The notes beneath the pieces are model-generated. The model ran no database searches and had not been told where the DNA came from. It worked only from the letters and a program-made list of their open reading frames with translations. From Trichinella spiralis (Eukaryota; Nematoda; Enoplea; Trichinellida; Trichinellidae): 64,000 bases of DNA. The stretch covers positions 10,080,152-10,144,151 of the forward strand of contig CM012954.1 in NCBI GenBank assembly GCA_000181795.3, read 5' to 3'. Of the stretch, positions 26,201 through 39,350 are shown in pieces. How positions within the stretch are numbered: position 1 is the stretch's first letter; every line of letters starts with the position of its first letter. Made by a program: the position numbers and the translations under genes.

Positions 26201-26947
26201 TTAATGCATAATCATATAAAAATGATATAAATTTGAAATGATTTTCATGGAAAAAGTTCCAAGTAGAACATTTCTGATGAAATGAATAATTCGCCTCTGC
26301 TAAATAAGTATATATATATATATTATTATAACAAAATTTCTATTTTTAATTTGCTCTTATTATTAATATTTAACGCAACAACAACAACACTAATAATAAT
26401 GTTAATAGAATTTTAGAATAGAATCAGTGTAGTTTAAAAATTGTTCATTTAAAATGGAAGAACAATTTTACAGAGGATATTGAATTTCTGCTTATTGTTA
26501 CCCCAATATCCCAGGAATTGAAATTTAGCTAGGACATTCAACGCTTCCACCTGAAAATGCAAATTGTTCGTTCACGCATCAAAATATTAGTATTCATTTT
26601 GTCAATTCAATGAACTAATCCATCCAAACTTTGTAATGCCATTTTCAGCTGAGCAATATCATCAATTAATCGCTCATTATAACAACGTTCTCTTTTTAAA
26701 ATTACATTATAATTGTAATTGTTTTTCAATTATTATACAAAGGGAGAAGTCAGAAAATGGAAAAAGAGGAGAGAAATATTTCTTTTTTCAAAAATGAAAA
26801 TTAATAAATAAATCGCACAATATAATTATGGAATAAATCAATTTTTCAAATCGATATAAAATGTGATCAGTGACAGACAAGTTTGTCAAACAAGAACGGG
26901 CAAAAATGTTTCCACAGTAAATGCAGTTTCCAAGCAACAAACACCAA

Positions 26948-26961
26948 CGCCCGCCCCGCCC
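26948..26961 (+). promoter_or_regulatory. GC box (Sp1/KLF-like)
   Basis: GCCCGCCCCGCCCA stands out in AT-rich DNA about 650 bp before the anoctamin start. It contains two overlapping CCGCCC cores. Short motif only. Confidence 0.35.
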
Positions 26962-27516
26962 AGTGATGATGAATAATTTCAACCAAGTTCAGCACCGACT
27001 ACTAAGACACCAAGTGACAACAATTGTAACAGTTGTCACAATAACATTAGCAGATAATAAGAGCAACTGCCGTTATTATATGCAAATGTTCCACTGGAAG
27101 GAAGAAAAAACAACAACAGTACAAATCGCACATTATTATTATTATTATTATACCATTGTCTCATTTACGTGGGTGTTAATCATTTAATATTTTTTTGTAA
27201 TAATTAATCAGTTGTGATGATAATGTGATAAAAATGATAATAATAAAACAAGAGAAAAATCGATCAATAATAGATTGCAACTATTTCGAAGAGTTGCTGT
27301 TTCCGTATAGAGAGGTTCGCTTTGCAATTCAATAAACATATATTTGCTTATTTATTCTAGTTTTATCTAATTTAAAATTATAGTTGAAAATAATTTTTGT
27401 TTGTTTATGTTGAATTGCATATAAATGAATAAATTTAAATTTAAATTTAAATATACATATGTATGTACGACCATGTAGCAAAGTGGAGGTCGAATTCCAT
27501 CGCAAGTCACAGCCCC

Positions 27517-27538
27517 ATTGGTCATGGAAGTGACGTCA
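27517..27538 (+). promoter_or_regulatory. CCAAT box plus full cAMP response element
   Basis: An inverted CCAAT (CCATTGG) at about 27515-27521 is followed at 27531-27538 by the complete palindromic CRE, TGACGTCA. Both lie within 85 bp of the anoctamin start codon, where base composition also switches to GC-rich. The arrangement suits a CREB/ATF-controlled core promoter. Confidence 0.5.
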
Positions 27539-27599
27539 AAAAGCAATAAATAAAAGCAATTGACCCGCCCACTACCGCCACCATACGAGGCGAGTCCAG

Positions 27600-30500
27600 A
27601 TGCAACAATCAAACAATTTGTTGTTGACAAGCAGGTTGGAATTGCAGTCGCAAAGAGGAGATATTGAAGAGAAAAACACAAGCCGGCCGTGCGGTGGGCG
27701 TCGGTCGAGTGGAAGCTTGGTCGCTTTGGGATCGGTGCCAGGGGCGTTGTCGAACGGTTGTCCAAAAGCCACGCTGTTGTTGCAAGACAAAGAAGAAGAA
27801 GAAGCTAAAGGAGGAGGTGGTGGTGGTGGTGGTAGAACACAAGGTGGTCGGTTGGTCCAGTCGAGCATCGGGTCAATTGGCAGCCGGAAAAGCGACGGTC
27901 AGAAGCCAAATTTGGCGGATTTCGTCCTTGTTTACGAAAAGCAGCCCAATGTGGACAAACTGATGGCACAGAGATGCTTTTTTGAACAGAACCTCCGGAC
28001 CGAGGGTCTCCAATTGGAGGTGGAAAGTGAACCGTCCAGTAGAGTTTGTTTTGTTAAAATATACGCGCCGTTTGGGTTGCTTTGTCGTCGTGCGCAGAGG
28101 CTCCAAATGAAATTGCCCGTGCGGACGGCGGTCCATGGGTGCCACGGAACCCCTCGGCAGCAGGTTTTGCCAAACGAGCTCCAGAGGTCGAAAAAGCCGA
28201 CACCGTTCGGCTTCACGATCGACGAAGAACTGCTGCTCAGCCAGCCGACACTGCACATCACGGCACCGTTTATCCAAAGTCGCCTGGACTTGTACAACGC
28301 TTTGGAAGAGGAGAAACTGTTTTCCACAAATCAACGTTCCAGGATCGTTTTCGACCTGCTTCAACGGACCCGTTGCGATCCGAACAACAAAAACAAGCAC
28401 GGCATCGGTTGGATGTTAAGCATTGGCGCCTACAAAGCCGCCTACCCGCCCCACGACGGTCCGTCGGATTACAAAGGTCTGGACCCAGGGGACCGCGACC
28501 AATGGTCGACGAGGCAAATTTTGCGCCTGACTTGGGCAAACTTCAGCTGCATGCTCAAACCACAGCCGTTGCAGTTGATCCGCAGCTATTTCGGCGAAAA
28601 AATCGCCTTCTACTTCGCCTGGCTCGGCTATTACACCGCCTGGCTAACACTGCCGGGTCTGTTCGGCTTGATCTGCTTCGTCTGCTCGTTGTCGTGGACC
28701 CACAGCAGCGACCATCATTATTTGGCCGAAATCTGCAACAGCAACAAGGCGCCCGGCAATTTGACCATGTGCCCAGTTTGCATACCGGAAAATTGTGTCC
28801 CGTGGAAATTGGCGAGCAGTTGTGAAAGTGCAATTTGGAATTACACGTTCGACAATTATGCCGGCATTCTGATGGCCGTGGTCACGTTGACGTGGGCAAT
28901 TTTCTTTTTGGAAACTTGGAAACGACGAGAAGCATCACTAGCATTCCAGTGGGATGCGTTCGACGTGGAAGAATACAGCGAAGGATTGAGACCAGAATAC
29001 GAAACCGAAATCCACCGCCTCAACTCTTCTTCTTCGTCAACAACAATAAACCACCAGGAATTTCAAATGCCACTACTGAAGAGCATATGCCGCAAAGGTG
29101 CATCATTATCCGGCGTACTGCTGCTGATCGGTGCGGTTCTGTTGGCGTTGGTGGCTTTGATAGTAATTCGAATTGAAATTTACGGTCTGTTGAAAAAGAT
29201 CGGCGGCTTCTGGTTCGCATACCAATACGAAGTGACCAGCATGATCATTCATCTGTGCACATTCGCCGTCGTGATGACCCTCGGCTTGATTTATGAACAA
29301 AGTGCCCACCGATTGACCGATTTCGAATGTCCACGTACACAGACGGATTATTTGAACAGCTACATCTGGAAGGTGTTCATTTTCGAGCTGCTCAACAATT
29401 TCGGACCAATATTCTATGCGGCTTTGATACGCGGACAAAATTTCTCACTCCCCAACGAACAAACCCATCTCAAAGAATTCTGCGATCCAGGAGGTTGCCT
29501 CAACGAACCCGTACAAGCTATCGCCATACTTCTCCTAGCTCGACTGTTAATAAGCAACGCCGCTGAACTTGGATATCCACTTATGAAAAAAGTTCTCAAA
29601 GGTAAGTCTTCTTTTGAAAAGATTTTTCAACATCTTCCATTGAATTCAATTAACTGACCTTTTCAATTTCAACTTTAAAATTCTCCCTTGGATCATGCTG
29701 CACAATTCAGTATAACTACTGCACTATCGAAAGTTTACCGCTAATGCTAATGCTCATGTGGAAACAGTAAAAATTCTCCTCAATGAACATTAACTCAAAG
29801 AAGAGGAGGAAGAAAAAAAATCTCGGTAATTAATTGCCATCTCTAAATAATACATCATTCGACATTCTTCAATAAGTCAATAAGTATGGTTTAATGACAA
29901 TAACAACAAATGACAAATAATTATTTATAAATATGAGTTCTTCTTCAGTACGAATAATTTCTTACTTTATTTAATTTATAAATTTATTACTACACAAAAT
30001 AAGCTCAGTCACAACAAATACATTATTTTAAATATTATTTGTAGATAACTTTCAACAGACAAATATCTATTTCATTTATTCTATTATTGGTTCGTTTTGT
30101 TTATATTATTTAGCAAAGCAATATTATTCCACTTTAAATGTGAGGAATATCTCAAGTTTCCATTAGAGAAGACCTAGATGAACAGCATCCGCTTCCCCAG
30201 TGTTTAATCTCACTTCGCCAACAGGTAGATTGTATGCTTTTAATTAATGGTCAGTTTGTCGATTATCAATCACTTGTTCTGTTGACTGCGCTTCTCTACT
30301 TTGTTTAACTCCCCCAAGCAGAAGACAATTACAACGTAAGAAAATATCAAGCAGTGCAAAAATATCAACCAAAATGAAAATTATTTAACAAAAACAAAAT
30401 AAACTGGTAAATATCAATGTTATTTAACTTATTATTTTTTAATTGAAGTCAAATATTAAAAATAACTGGCTGCATCCGATTATTCATACGACTATTAGAT

Positions 30501-32806
30501 ATGTCTATCTTTGCAATCAATAAGCATCAGTCTTGAAACAGGCGTCAGTCAATTTCATAAAGCTCATCAATATTTACAGTTTACACAGTTCTGATTTGTC
30601 AAAAAAATTTCAAATATTTCTTTTATTATAAAATTCTCACTTTCAAATAATTTTTCATTAAGTGAAATTCATTTTCAACTAATAATTAATTTCACTTAAA
30701 TTCCACAGTAGAATTGCCATTGTTATGAATGCAAAATAGCAGAAATTAAGCAGTTGACTGATTTAACTTGAAATAATATGCATAATAAAAGATAATAATT
30801 ATTATTTAAAGCTACTGAAAGGTGGTTTATTTCAATGTGCACATGTAGTATTATATTATTTTCTAATATTAATGGAAAACTATGGCAGGAAATTCAGAAA
30901 TAAATCAGCCATATGATCTGTCAGTTGAACAATTTTTTAATCACAGCTCTGAGAAGAGCACTATGAATTATTCCATGTCACCTTAGAAACTGACCAATAT
31001 CAAATATTGATGTATGCATTAATATTTACAGCGAAGTTAATGACAAACAGTCAGTCCATCATTTCCCCGATATAATCTTTGAAGATGCAATCTAACATAA
31101 TGTAAACAAAAAATGCAACTGTGAGTAATGAAAATCATATTTTACACTAACAACTGTTTAATATTTAGCAACATACAATGGCCGTCGGCCATACGGCAGT
31201 CTTACAAATAAGATTTTTCTTAAGGATTAAAAAACTCTGAACACAAAAATTTGGAATATTTCATTCAGTACTAATTCAAAAAGTCATCATTCAATCTATT
31301 CAACATGGGAATAAATTCTTTCACACAAATATAAAATTCTTTTTTTGTAAGCGTGAAAAATTGATTGCACCACAATATATCAGTCAACTGCATAAATTGC
31401 TATTGCTGTCGTAAAAAGAATTTATGCTATATTCAACTGCGCAGAAAGAAAATAATTCGTTTATTCTCTCTTGCTATAAAATTCCTATTACCAAGTGTAA
31501 TGCTAATGTTGTTGAAATTTTCTTCAAAATATATAGAAAGCTTGCATAGACAGTTAAATGATTGCATTAAAAAATTGTTTCTTAATTACGTTAGTAAAAT
31601 TCACTTTACAACTTTCAAATTGATTTTTTCATTTCACACATTTTTATTACGCTTAAGTTAATAAATTCAAAAAATACAATTTCTTTAAATCATCAAACGC
31701 CGAGTGAAATCGTGCAATCTATAAATCAGTCCCAATGTCCTAATAAGTGACTTTGTTTTCATAATGCTTCATAATGTTACAGTCCATAATAAATAGACTG
31801 CAACAATCTCCGTTATTCATAATTAGAAAACCGAATTGCTGCAGAGCATAAATAAATAATGAAGTTGTAGAATTATTAAATTTAAGCTTCATCACGTCCA
31901 GTTTGACAAAAAACATTTTATAAGAAAAAAAATCATTTTTCGTTTTCAGGCCGTCGACTAGTCACATCTGAAGTAAGCCCCGTGGAAGAGGGTGCTAATG
32001 GAGGGCGAAATCAACCTACATGGCGAAAAGACTTTGCCTTAAACGAACCTCATCTTGATGGAGTCTATGCAGAATATTTAGAAATGATGGTACAATTTGG
32101 TTATGTGACACTGTTTGTTTCCATATTCCCACTGGCACCTATGATCTGTCTGCTGAATAACATTGTCGAAGTGCGCTTAGATGCAATCAATTTTGTTGTC
32201 TCTTACAGACGGCCGGTGCCAATAAGAGTAGCCGGCATTGACACTTGGCATCGCTGCTTGAACATCATTTTAAAACTGGCTATCATTTGCAACGGTGCTG
32301 TGTTGGCTTTTACAAGCGAAATCCTACCGAAAGTGATACACAATTTCTACTTCCAACAGGATCAAAATGAATCTTATTTGGAATTTACACTCATCTCTTT
32401 CAATACAACCTCTTGGCCCCAATACAAAACATACTATCCTGAGGAGAATCAAATTTGCTATTACAGAGACATGTACCAGCACACGGTCAAAGGGCAGCAG
32501 ATAACAATTGCACGTCTAGCGGTATTCATCGCGTTTGTAATGTTCTTTTATCTACTACACTGGTTAGTTCATACGTTGTTGCCAAAAATTCCCTCCGACA
32601 TAAGTAATTCAATGAGACGTGCAAATTTAATAGCGCGGGAAGTATTTTACGGGAAAGATGTCGATCTAGGTAGTTTGGAATACTCAAGCGGAGTGAATGA
32701 AAATTCAAGTATAGCGGAAGAAATGGAAATGAACAACTTACCATTTTCGTCGGAATCTTTAACGTCGAAAGATGATTATTCAAAAATTGTCACTGCAGCC
32801 GTTTGA
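27600..32806 (+). CDS. anoctamin (TMEM16) channel/scramblase
   Basis: Two exons only: 27600-29601 and 31950-32806, giving 952 residues. The N-terminus has a low-complexity head with an acidic run and eight Gly (71-78). It then has the anoctamin dimerisation domain (DFVLVYE at 107, CFVKIYAPFGLLCRRA) and the YFGEKIAFYFAWLG start of TM1. The Ca2+-binding residues of the family are kept: Asn in NNFGPIFYAAL (about 598), both Glu in YAEYLEMM (about 707), and Glu and Asp in NNIVEVRLDA (about 736). Ca2+ gating is therefore expected. Family members are plasma-membrane Ca2+-activated chloride channels or phospholipid scramblases; I cannot say which. An in-frame stop lies about 35 nt before the ATG, supporting this start. 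The first exon is strikingly GC-rich against its surroundings. Sequence resembles ANO1-type more than ANO8/10. Confidence 0.95.
29602..31949 (+). other. anoctamin intron, 2.35 kb
   Basis: GT-AG intron (AAAG|GTAAGT to TTTTCAG), far longer than most introns in the window. It is AT-rich and holds no nested exon I can support. A 15-nt GC-rich palindrome sits at 31178-31192. Confidence 0.9.
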
Positions 32807-32932
32807 AAATTGTTTTTGTCTAGATGATGGAATGGAAATGTACTTTGTGCCTTGCTCTTCTCATTCCAAGAAGAACAATTTCGCTTTAAGTCACTAAAAT
32901 TTTACAATGTATTTATTATTGCAAATATAAAA

Positions 32933-32938
32933 AATAAA
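32933..32938 (+). terminator. poly(A) signal of anoctamin
   Basis: AATAAA 127 nt after the stop codon, followed by a T-rich stretch. Confidence 0.55.
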
Positions 32939-34439
32939 AATTTTTGTTTTTTTATTACCGAAATTAGCAAGTAATTCACATTTTTCAGGACTTCATTCCA
33001 GTCTTACAAAAGCAGATCAAACTTCTTTGATGCAGGCAAGTGCATTTTCATAAAACAGTCATTGTAGAATATGGTCATATTAAAGTTAAAGATAAGAAAT
33101 GATGTGCAACGTCGTTAAATAACTGATATCAATGCCAAATTATAAACAACTGCCATATTTCTGTTTTTCATCTTTTACTGTAAATTAACTTCAATCACTT
33201 GAATCAAAGCAGGTACAAATATAAAATCCCGCCAAGTGGAAACCAGTCTTCACGACAATTTTGATAAGTAGAACATTGATTTTCAAGTACTAATTAAAAA
33301 TCAAAAGTGTTGGAAATGGCTTTCTGAAAGAAATGGCAGTTTTACAGAATAGTACTTTGAAATATTTTCACTTTGCACTTTTCAGTTCATAACTAAACTT
33401 CAAGTTGTTTAGTTGGACATTTCAAGAAGCCTCAACTTTTCAATTAAGAATTACATCTTAGGATGTTGAATTTTTAAAGTGATATTAAAATCATTTTTTA
33501 CTTTTATTTTTATCATCTTGTTAAAATTATATGTAAACATCCATTTTTACCTGATTAACATATCAATGTGAGGATATAGAAGTTCGTTTTATTCATCACA
33601 TTTAAACATGTAGTAAACGTCAGCAAGTTCATGATGTTCTAGTAAACAGTAAATTGCAGTAATATGGTTGAATATTGTATGATTATGCGAAATTCAACTA
33701 AATGTTCAGTTTTAATGTTCTCATTTAGATTGAAATTGTATCTATTGCAAATTAGAACATTTAAAATGAGCTTATGCATAGCTTCACTTGGATAATAAAA
33801 GCACTATAGCTCTACGTCTGTTATTAGAGTTTGCGTAAGACTTTTTTGGTAGCCAATAGTGTGGCTCATTGGATTTGCACTTTTCAGATGAATCTCTAAG
33901 CTAATGTTTTGTCGCAGCTTTAGCAAAAAACAGAAACGTTATAGAGAAGCATTTGACACTCTATAATACAGCAGGACGGCAGGTATATTTTTTTCTGTGT
34001 AGTTCTTTAGTATATCTGTTCAAATGGTAAAATTTTTGAAAAAGTTTTTCTTATATTATTCATTATAGATACACCTTTTTGCTAATGACTCTTCTACTCT
34101 TATTGTGCTTCCTAAGTTTGGCTTATTTCATTATTTCTTTCTATTGCAGAATTTCGTAACATTATTATATGAAACTGAAAAAAATTCTATAACATTGAAT
34201 GAAAATAAGTTGAAACGCGTGGTAAATAATTAATTGATCAGTATATAACTGTATAATGATTATTTTTATCATATTAATAAATTTTTATCTACAGAAATTA
34301 TACATATAATTTAAGTACTGTAATGTAACTTGAATTTTATATTTTTCATTACTGTAGTTTCTGTAAATAAAATTTGAAGATAATTTTTGAATGTTTTTAC
34401 TGAATTCCGAAAGCACATCTTGTTTTAATAGAAGCCGAG
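32939..34439. other. intergenic, probable MAU2 5' region
   Basis: AT-rich. A plausible 5' non-coding exon of MAU2 ends at the donor CAG|GTATAT near 33982, and an acceptor (TTTTAATAG) ends at about 34431, directly before the MAU2 ATG. Confidence 0.4.
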
Positions 34440-36446
34440 ATGTTGCCCTTTCATGATGCATGCTATTTGGGTTTGCTTTCGATGGCAGAAGATTTTCGAA
34501 CTCGCAATCCGCCTGAAATTGTGAATGCTCTTCGATGTTTACTATCCATTTTTGAATTTAGTCCACCAATAGTAATCGAGGCTCGGCTGCATTTTCAAGT
34601 TGGTCACATGTATTGGTCATTTACAGAAAATATAGATCATGCAAGGCAGCATTTAGAAAGAGCGATTACATTAGCTCGTTCTCATCGTGCATTTGAAGAT
34701 GTGCTTAGTGATGCTGCATATTCACTGGCGCAACTGTATTTTAAAACCAATGAAAATGCGTTAGGAAGAAATCTGCTATATCAGACAATTGAAACATTGA
34801 AGAATTGCCAAGGTATGTTTTGTCGGCAAATCAGACTAGTTTTTCAGCTTGCTCAACATTTGGTGAATGATCGTGATTACATTACTGCTAGAGAAGTGCT
34901 TCAGCTGGGTTATCAAGCTGCCGTGAACGAAAACTGCATTTATATACGTATTATGATTCTGCTTAGTATATCACAGCTTTACATGTTTGAATCTCGTGTA
35001 AAAGAATTGCATCAAACTCTGAGTAAGGTTTCTCAGCTGATCGATAGTTGGCAAGGATCATCGATTCGTCGGGCCCATCTTCGAGCCTGGTTTTTTGTGA
35101 TTCAGATTTGTTATTTTATGTCTGAAGGTAAAGCGAAAAGTAGCAAAGCCTGTTTGATCGAACTGCAACAGCTTGTTCAAGTAATTTTTATTTCTGCTTA
35201 TTCGGAGAAAATTTATTATTATTTTTTTAGAACGTAATTTAATAATTATAAGTATGACCTTGTTTTTAGGTAAATTATCATTGTTGTTAGTAGATTTTAT
35301 TTTGCGCGTTGCATTTATTTTATGAGTAATTTCATTTATTTCAAAATTAAAATAATTTTGCTGTACTAATTTCTATTTTAATTGTTACTGAAAAATATTT
35401 TTTTGAAGATGATCACGCACACTGGGCATCAAGAACAAAAAGACGAACAGCAACAGTATGAATATTTTCAATGGATCTCGGACGAACATCTTTGTATATT
35501 AGTGTATGCAATGACAGTGATGGAAGCGCTGCATTGTGGCAAGTTTAACAAAGCACGTCAGTATGCTGAACGAGCATTAGCGCATGTGGAAAAATTAAGA
35601 AGATTGAATCAAGAGGATAATATGGCACAGGGTTTGTGGCTATTATTACTGGAGCACAGTATCCTTTCCCAGTTGAATACCGGCCACTATGTGTCAGCAG
35701 TGAAGGAAATTTCGCTATTAAAATCTGCTTGTCATTGCAACCCACGTCTGTTTTATCAATACGGTTCGCGGTTGCATATGTTGCTCGGACTTTATGCTGT
35801 ATCAATGGACCAAGCTCAAGCAGGTGAAGCTCAGTTCGCCGCTGCTCTTAGGTTCAACAGAGATCCGAAGCTTTCGTTTTACCTCAATCTGAATTTGGCT
35901 GTACTTTATTTACAGTGTGGACGCGAATCTGAGTTTTACAATCTAATGGACATAAGTCCTGAACGTTCAGCTGAGCAATCGGTCAACTTGCGAGCGGCGA
36001 GTTTATTCGTACGGGGCATGCATTTGATGCTTCAGCGACGTTATCCAGAGGCGAAAAAGGTTCTCTGCGACGCTTTAGAAGTAACTTCCAAAGAAGATCT
36101 CAACCACTTGGTGTCGTTTTGCTTTGTACTGATTGGCCAAATGCTTCTTGGTGTCAATCCCAGACCGGAACATTTGCAAGAAGCTTTGAAATTGTTCACA
36201 TCATCTTTGCATCTTGCTCAAAGTAGTGCCGATGTTACTGCACAGGTGTGGTCATCGGGAGCTTTGAAAAATTTGTATGCAATTTGCCAAAATGCTGATC
36301 AACAGAAACATTACGGTCAGCTTGAAGGCGATTTGGTTCGAGGAATGCTCCAAGAACAAGAACATTCTCGTCAACTGGCCGAACATCAGTTGATCAATAT
36401 AACTGATTTAATGGATCGTAATTTATCTCACTTTTCTTTGCTATAG
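34440..36446 (+). CDS. mau-2: MAU2/SCC4 cohesin-loading factor subunit
   Basis: Two exons, 34440-35180 and 35409-36446, giving 592 residues, close to the roughly 610 of the human protein. It aligns along its whole length: YLGLLSMAEDFRTRNPPEI at the start, IEARLHFQVGHMYW, SWQGSSIRRAHLRAWFFVIQ, then DEHLCILVYAMTVM, LLEHSILSQLNTGH, LHMLLGLYAVS, AAALRF and LPEHNLI-like AEHQLINITD at the end. MAU2 is a TPR superhelix that wraps the N-terminus of NIPBL/Scc2; the pair loads cohesin on chromatin. In worms it is also needed for axon guidance and cell migration. One intron is unusually few for this gene. Confidence 0.95.
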
Positions 36447-39335
36447 GATAATTAAAAGTAGATGTACATGTGAAATCACCTATATTTTGTTTATTATTAA
36501 TATAACATAATATAATATAATATAATGTAGTGTAATAATCTTAGCGTAATCAAATATTTAGATTCAAGAACAAATACTATTTGGATATTTTAATAGGAAT
36601 GATTTAATTTTTTTGAAATTAGGGTTTATTGACAGGCGTGCACTAACTCATTGCTGTTAGTATTTGGCTACTAAGCATTACTGGTTTTAAATATAAATCA
36701 TGTTGAAATCGTTTGTAATGGGACGCGTAATAATGTGATCACTTCTTAATTCAAAAATGTGTAATTTTATATTTTTACTTTTAAAAATTCTAAGAATTTA
36801 ATGGTCAGTTGTAACCATTTTTGAGTTTACGATGTTAAACATGCAAAGAGAATTATCAACAATTTATTCGATTTTATATAGTATAGTAATATGAAATATT
36901 GTTTTACGTACACAAATTATAACAATTATATGCATCATATGAATCATATCGCTATTATAGTGGACGAACATTATTTACTTCATACATTTGACCTTGCATT
37001 ATAGTATCCATCGTACTGTATTATCTTAAAAAACTAATTGTTTTTTAATTTGTTGTGCCTAATTTTTATGTAAATGTTATGTTGAAATAATAAGAGGTGA
37101 TGTGCATCAACTTATTTTGTAAATGAGAAATCATTAATGTAAAAAGTGTAAAGTTTAGTGTAGAAATAAGTTAATTTTATTTGAAGTTTATGTGTTTTTA
37201 TTCTGAATATTAAAAAAAAATATTGCATCTTAAATAGTTGTAGCATGTATTGTTTGTTGTTAAGTGACATGTTTGTTTCATTTCTGTACATATTTTTCAT
37301 TTTCTTCTTTTAAAATTACTGCTTCTTTAGTTGGTTGATGATTTTTTGTTATAGCTTTGGCTGTGGGAAGCAAACGGTTTATAACTGCAGCTTCTGGTTA
37401 AATTTCACTGCTGACTGATTTATTGGTAAGCAACATTAACACGCCTTTTTTTCATTATTTAACAGTTGTTTGTAATCATAGAAAAAATTTTTCACACATT
37501 ATATATATATGTGTATATGCATGTATTTATTTTTTTTATTTATATTTATTTAATGTTGCTTTTTTGGTTTTTAAGCGTTATGTTGCTTTCAAATGGTGTT
37601 TCATTAATTAATCATTAATCTTTGTATTTACTATTATATTTTCCGTTTTACTTTTTTTAGTAATTCGGCAATAATGAATTGTATATTAGTATTAGTATCA
37701 GCATTGTTGTTCCTTCATTTGATAACTTAAGTTATCTGAGTAAATAGCGATGTATCTCTTTATTTGTTTGTTTAATTAATTGTTTTATTCTTATAAAATT
37801 TTAAAAAGAGAATCGAATTTTGTTATCTTTACGTTATACATTAGACATATCTTTGATTTACTTATTGGTTTGTAACTGTTCTCGATTAATAAGTATTCGT
37901 AGCCTGTAGCTCAGCCATTGAGTAGTATTGTAATGAATCAATTGTGGAAATTTTTTTTTAATTTAAAGTTTATTTAATATAACTTTAATGTATTTCAGTG
38001 CTGTTAATGCATTGTAAAAGTAGGTGATTATTGCAGTTTGTGATTTCCGCTCTGTTTCTGATGGCGAGATCACCAAGTTAACGAGGTTAAAATGTCTAAA
38101 TTTTCTTTGTTCGAACTTTTGATTTCCTTTATTGGTTTTATTTTTTATTTTAGTATAATTTAGTAAAAATTGTTTTAACTGATTAAAAAATGTCTGATTT
38201 TTTTGATCGAATCTTACAATAAATGTTTATTACTTGAAATTGTTCAGTACATTTGATTTGATCTATATAAATATAAAGATTGGTTTAAAGATGAATGTTT
38301 TAATAAGTGAAGCTTCTACATAAAATATGTTTTTCTGTTAAATATTTGAAGTAGAAGGAAATATGTATATTTATGACGTTCAGTTTGTCATTTGTGATGA
38401 ACATTAATTTTCCATAGAGGAAATTTTGAAGTATGACACATGTTTCATTGTTATCGGAAACCTTTTTTCATATTTATTGTGAAATGCATTAAAATAACTT
38501 TTTCTTCTTTTGAAATATAATAAACATTTATTTTTTTGAATCCATATTCATTTCGTGTATCAGTTCAAAAATTTTTACTGAATAGCTTTTCAAATTGAAA
38601 CAATTTTTTCTTTGTGCTTCATCATTTATTGTTTGCACAATGTATTCGATCGTTGGTAAATTTTAGAATACTTTCATGAGATACTTTTGTTATTTAAAGA
38701 TCGGGTGTTGTCCGTGAGGTGTAAAGAAATATAACAAATGTAAAATTCAGTTCTGAGTTTATCTGACTCTAATGTAATATGATATTTTTTCCGGAGAATC
38801 TAATGAAGCGCTCTATACAGTTTAAATATTTCTAGTAGATAATCTGAAAAAATTTCGTATCTACAAATGTAATTTGGTTTGTGATATCAAATTTTCTTCT
38901 ATTTCTTTGTGATGATTAAATGGGAATGGAGTTTGTTTAAATGATCGCTTCAGTCGTCATCGAATGGCAAAATCAGTTGTTTACTTAATGCATCATTTTC
39001 GTACTTTATGTGGCATTTTTGAGAACAATGTGTTATTCAGTTATTCATTTGCACAGCCATAGCATTTACAAATCTCCTTTGAGAATATTTATCATTCCGC
39101 AGTGGCAATCTGTTATCAATTTGTTGCATCACTTTTGAAAAATTGGCATTTAATTTTATTCATTGTTCAGCTTTTACACCATTTCCAAGTTTTGTTGTTG
39201 AAATTGGTAAGTAATTTGATTGTTGCTTCAAATGTCGACTTTTTAATTACGAATAATAATCTTCATTTGAAATTAACATTTTTTGTTTTTTCATATTATT
39301 TTATAAAATGTAAATAATTCATAAGTCCATTTCAG
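36447..39335. other. intergenic with probable mon1 5' non-coding exon
   Basis: Mostly AT-rich DNA. A donor (TTG|GTAAGT, exon end 39206) and the acceptor TTTCAG at 39335 define a 129-nt intron just before the MON1 start exon, so the DNA left of 39206 probably contains its 5' UTR exon. Short TAATA repeats lie near 36500-36530. Confidence 0.5.
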
Positions 39336-39350
39336 TTATTGAATCTGTGC

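Noticed and set aside
28082-28825. 247-codon open frame in another frame of the anoctamin exon, and long antisense frames at 27873-28400
   Set aside because: GC-rich coding DNA loses stops in other frames; only the anoctamin frame matches a family and continues into exon 2.
31365-31661. 98-codon frame in the anoctamin intron
   Set aside because: Phe/Ile/Lys/Leu-rich composition typical of AT-rich random sequence; no splice or start context.
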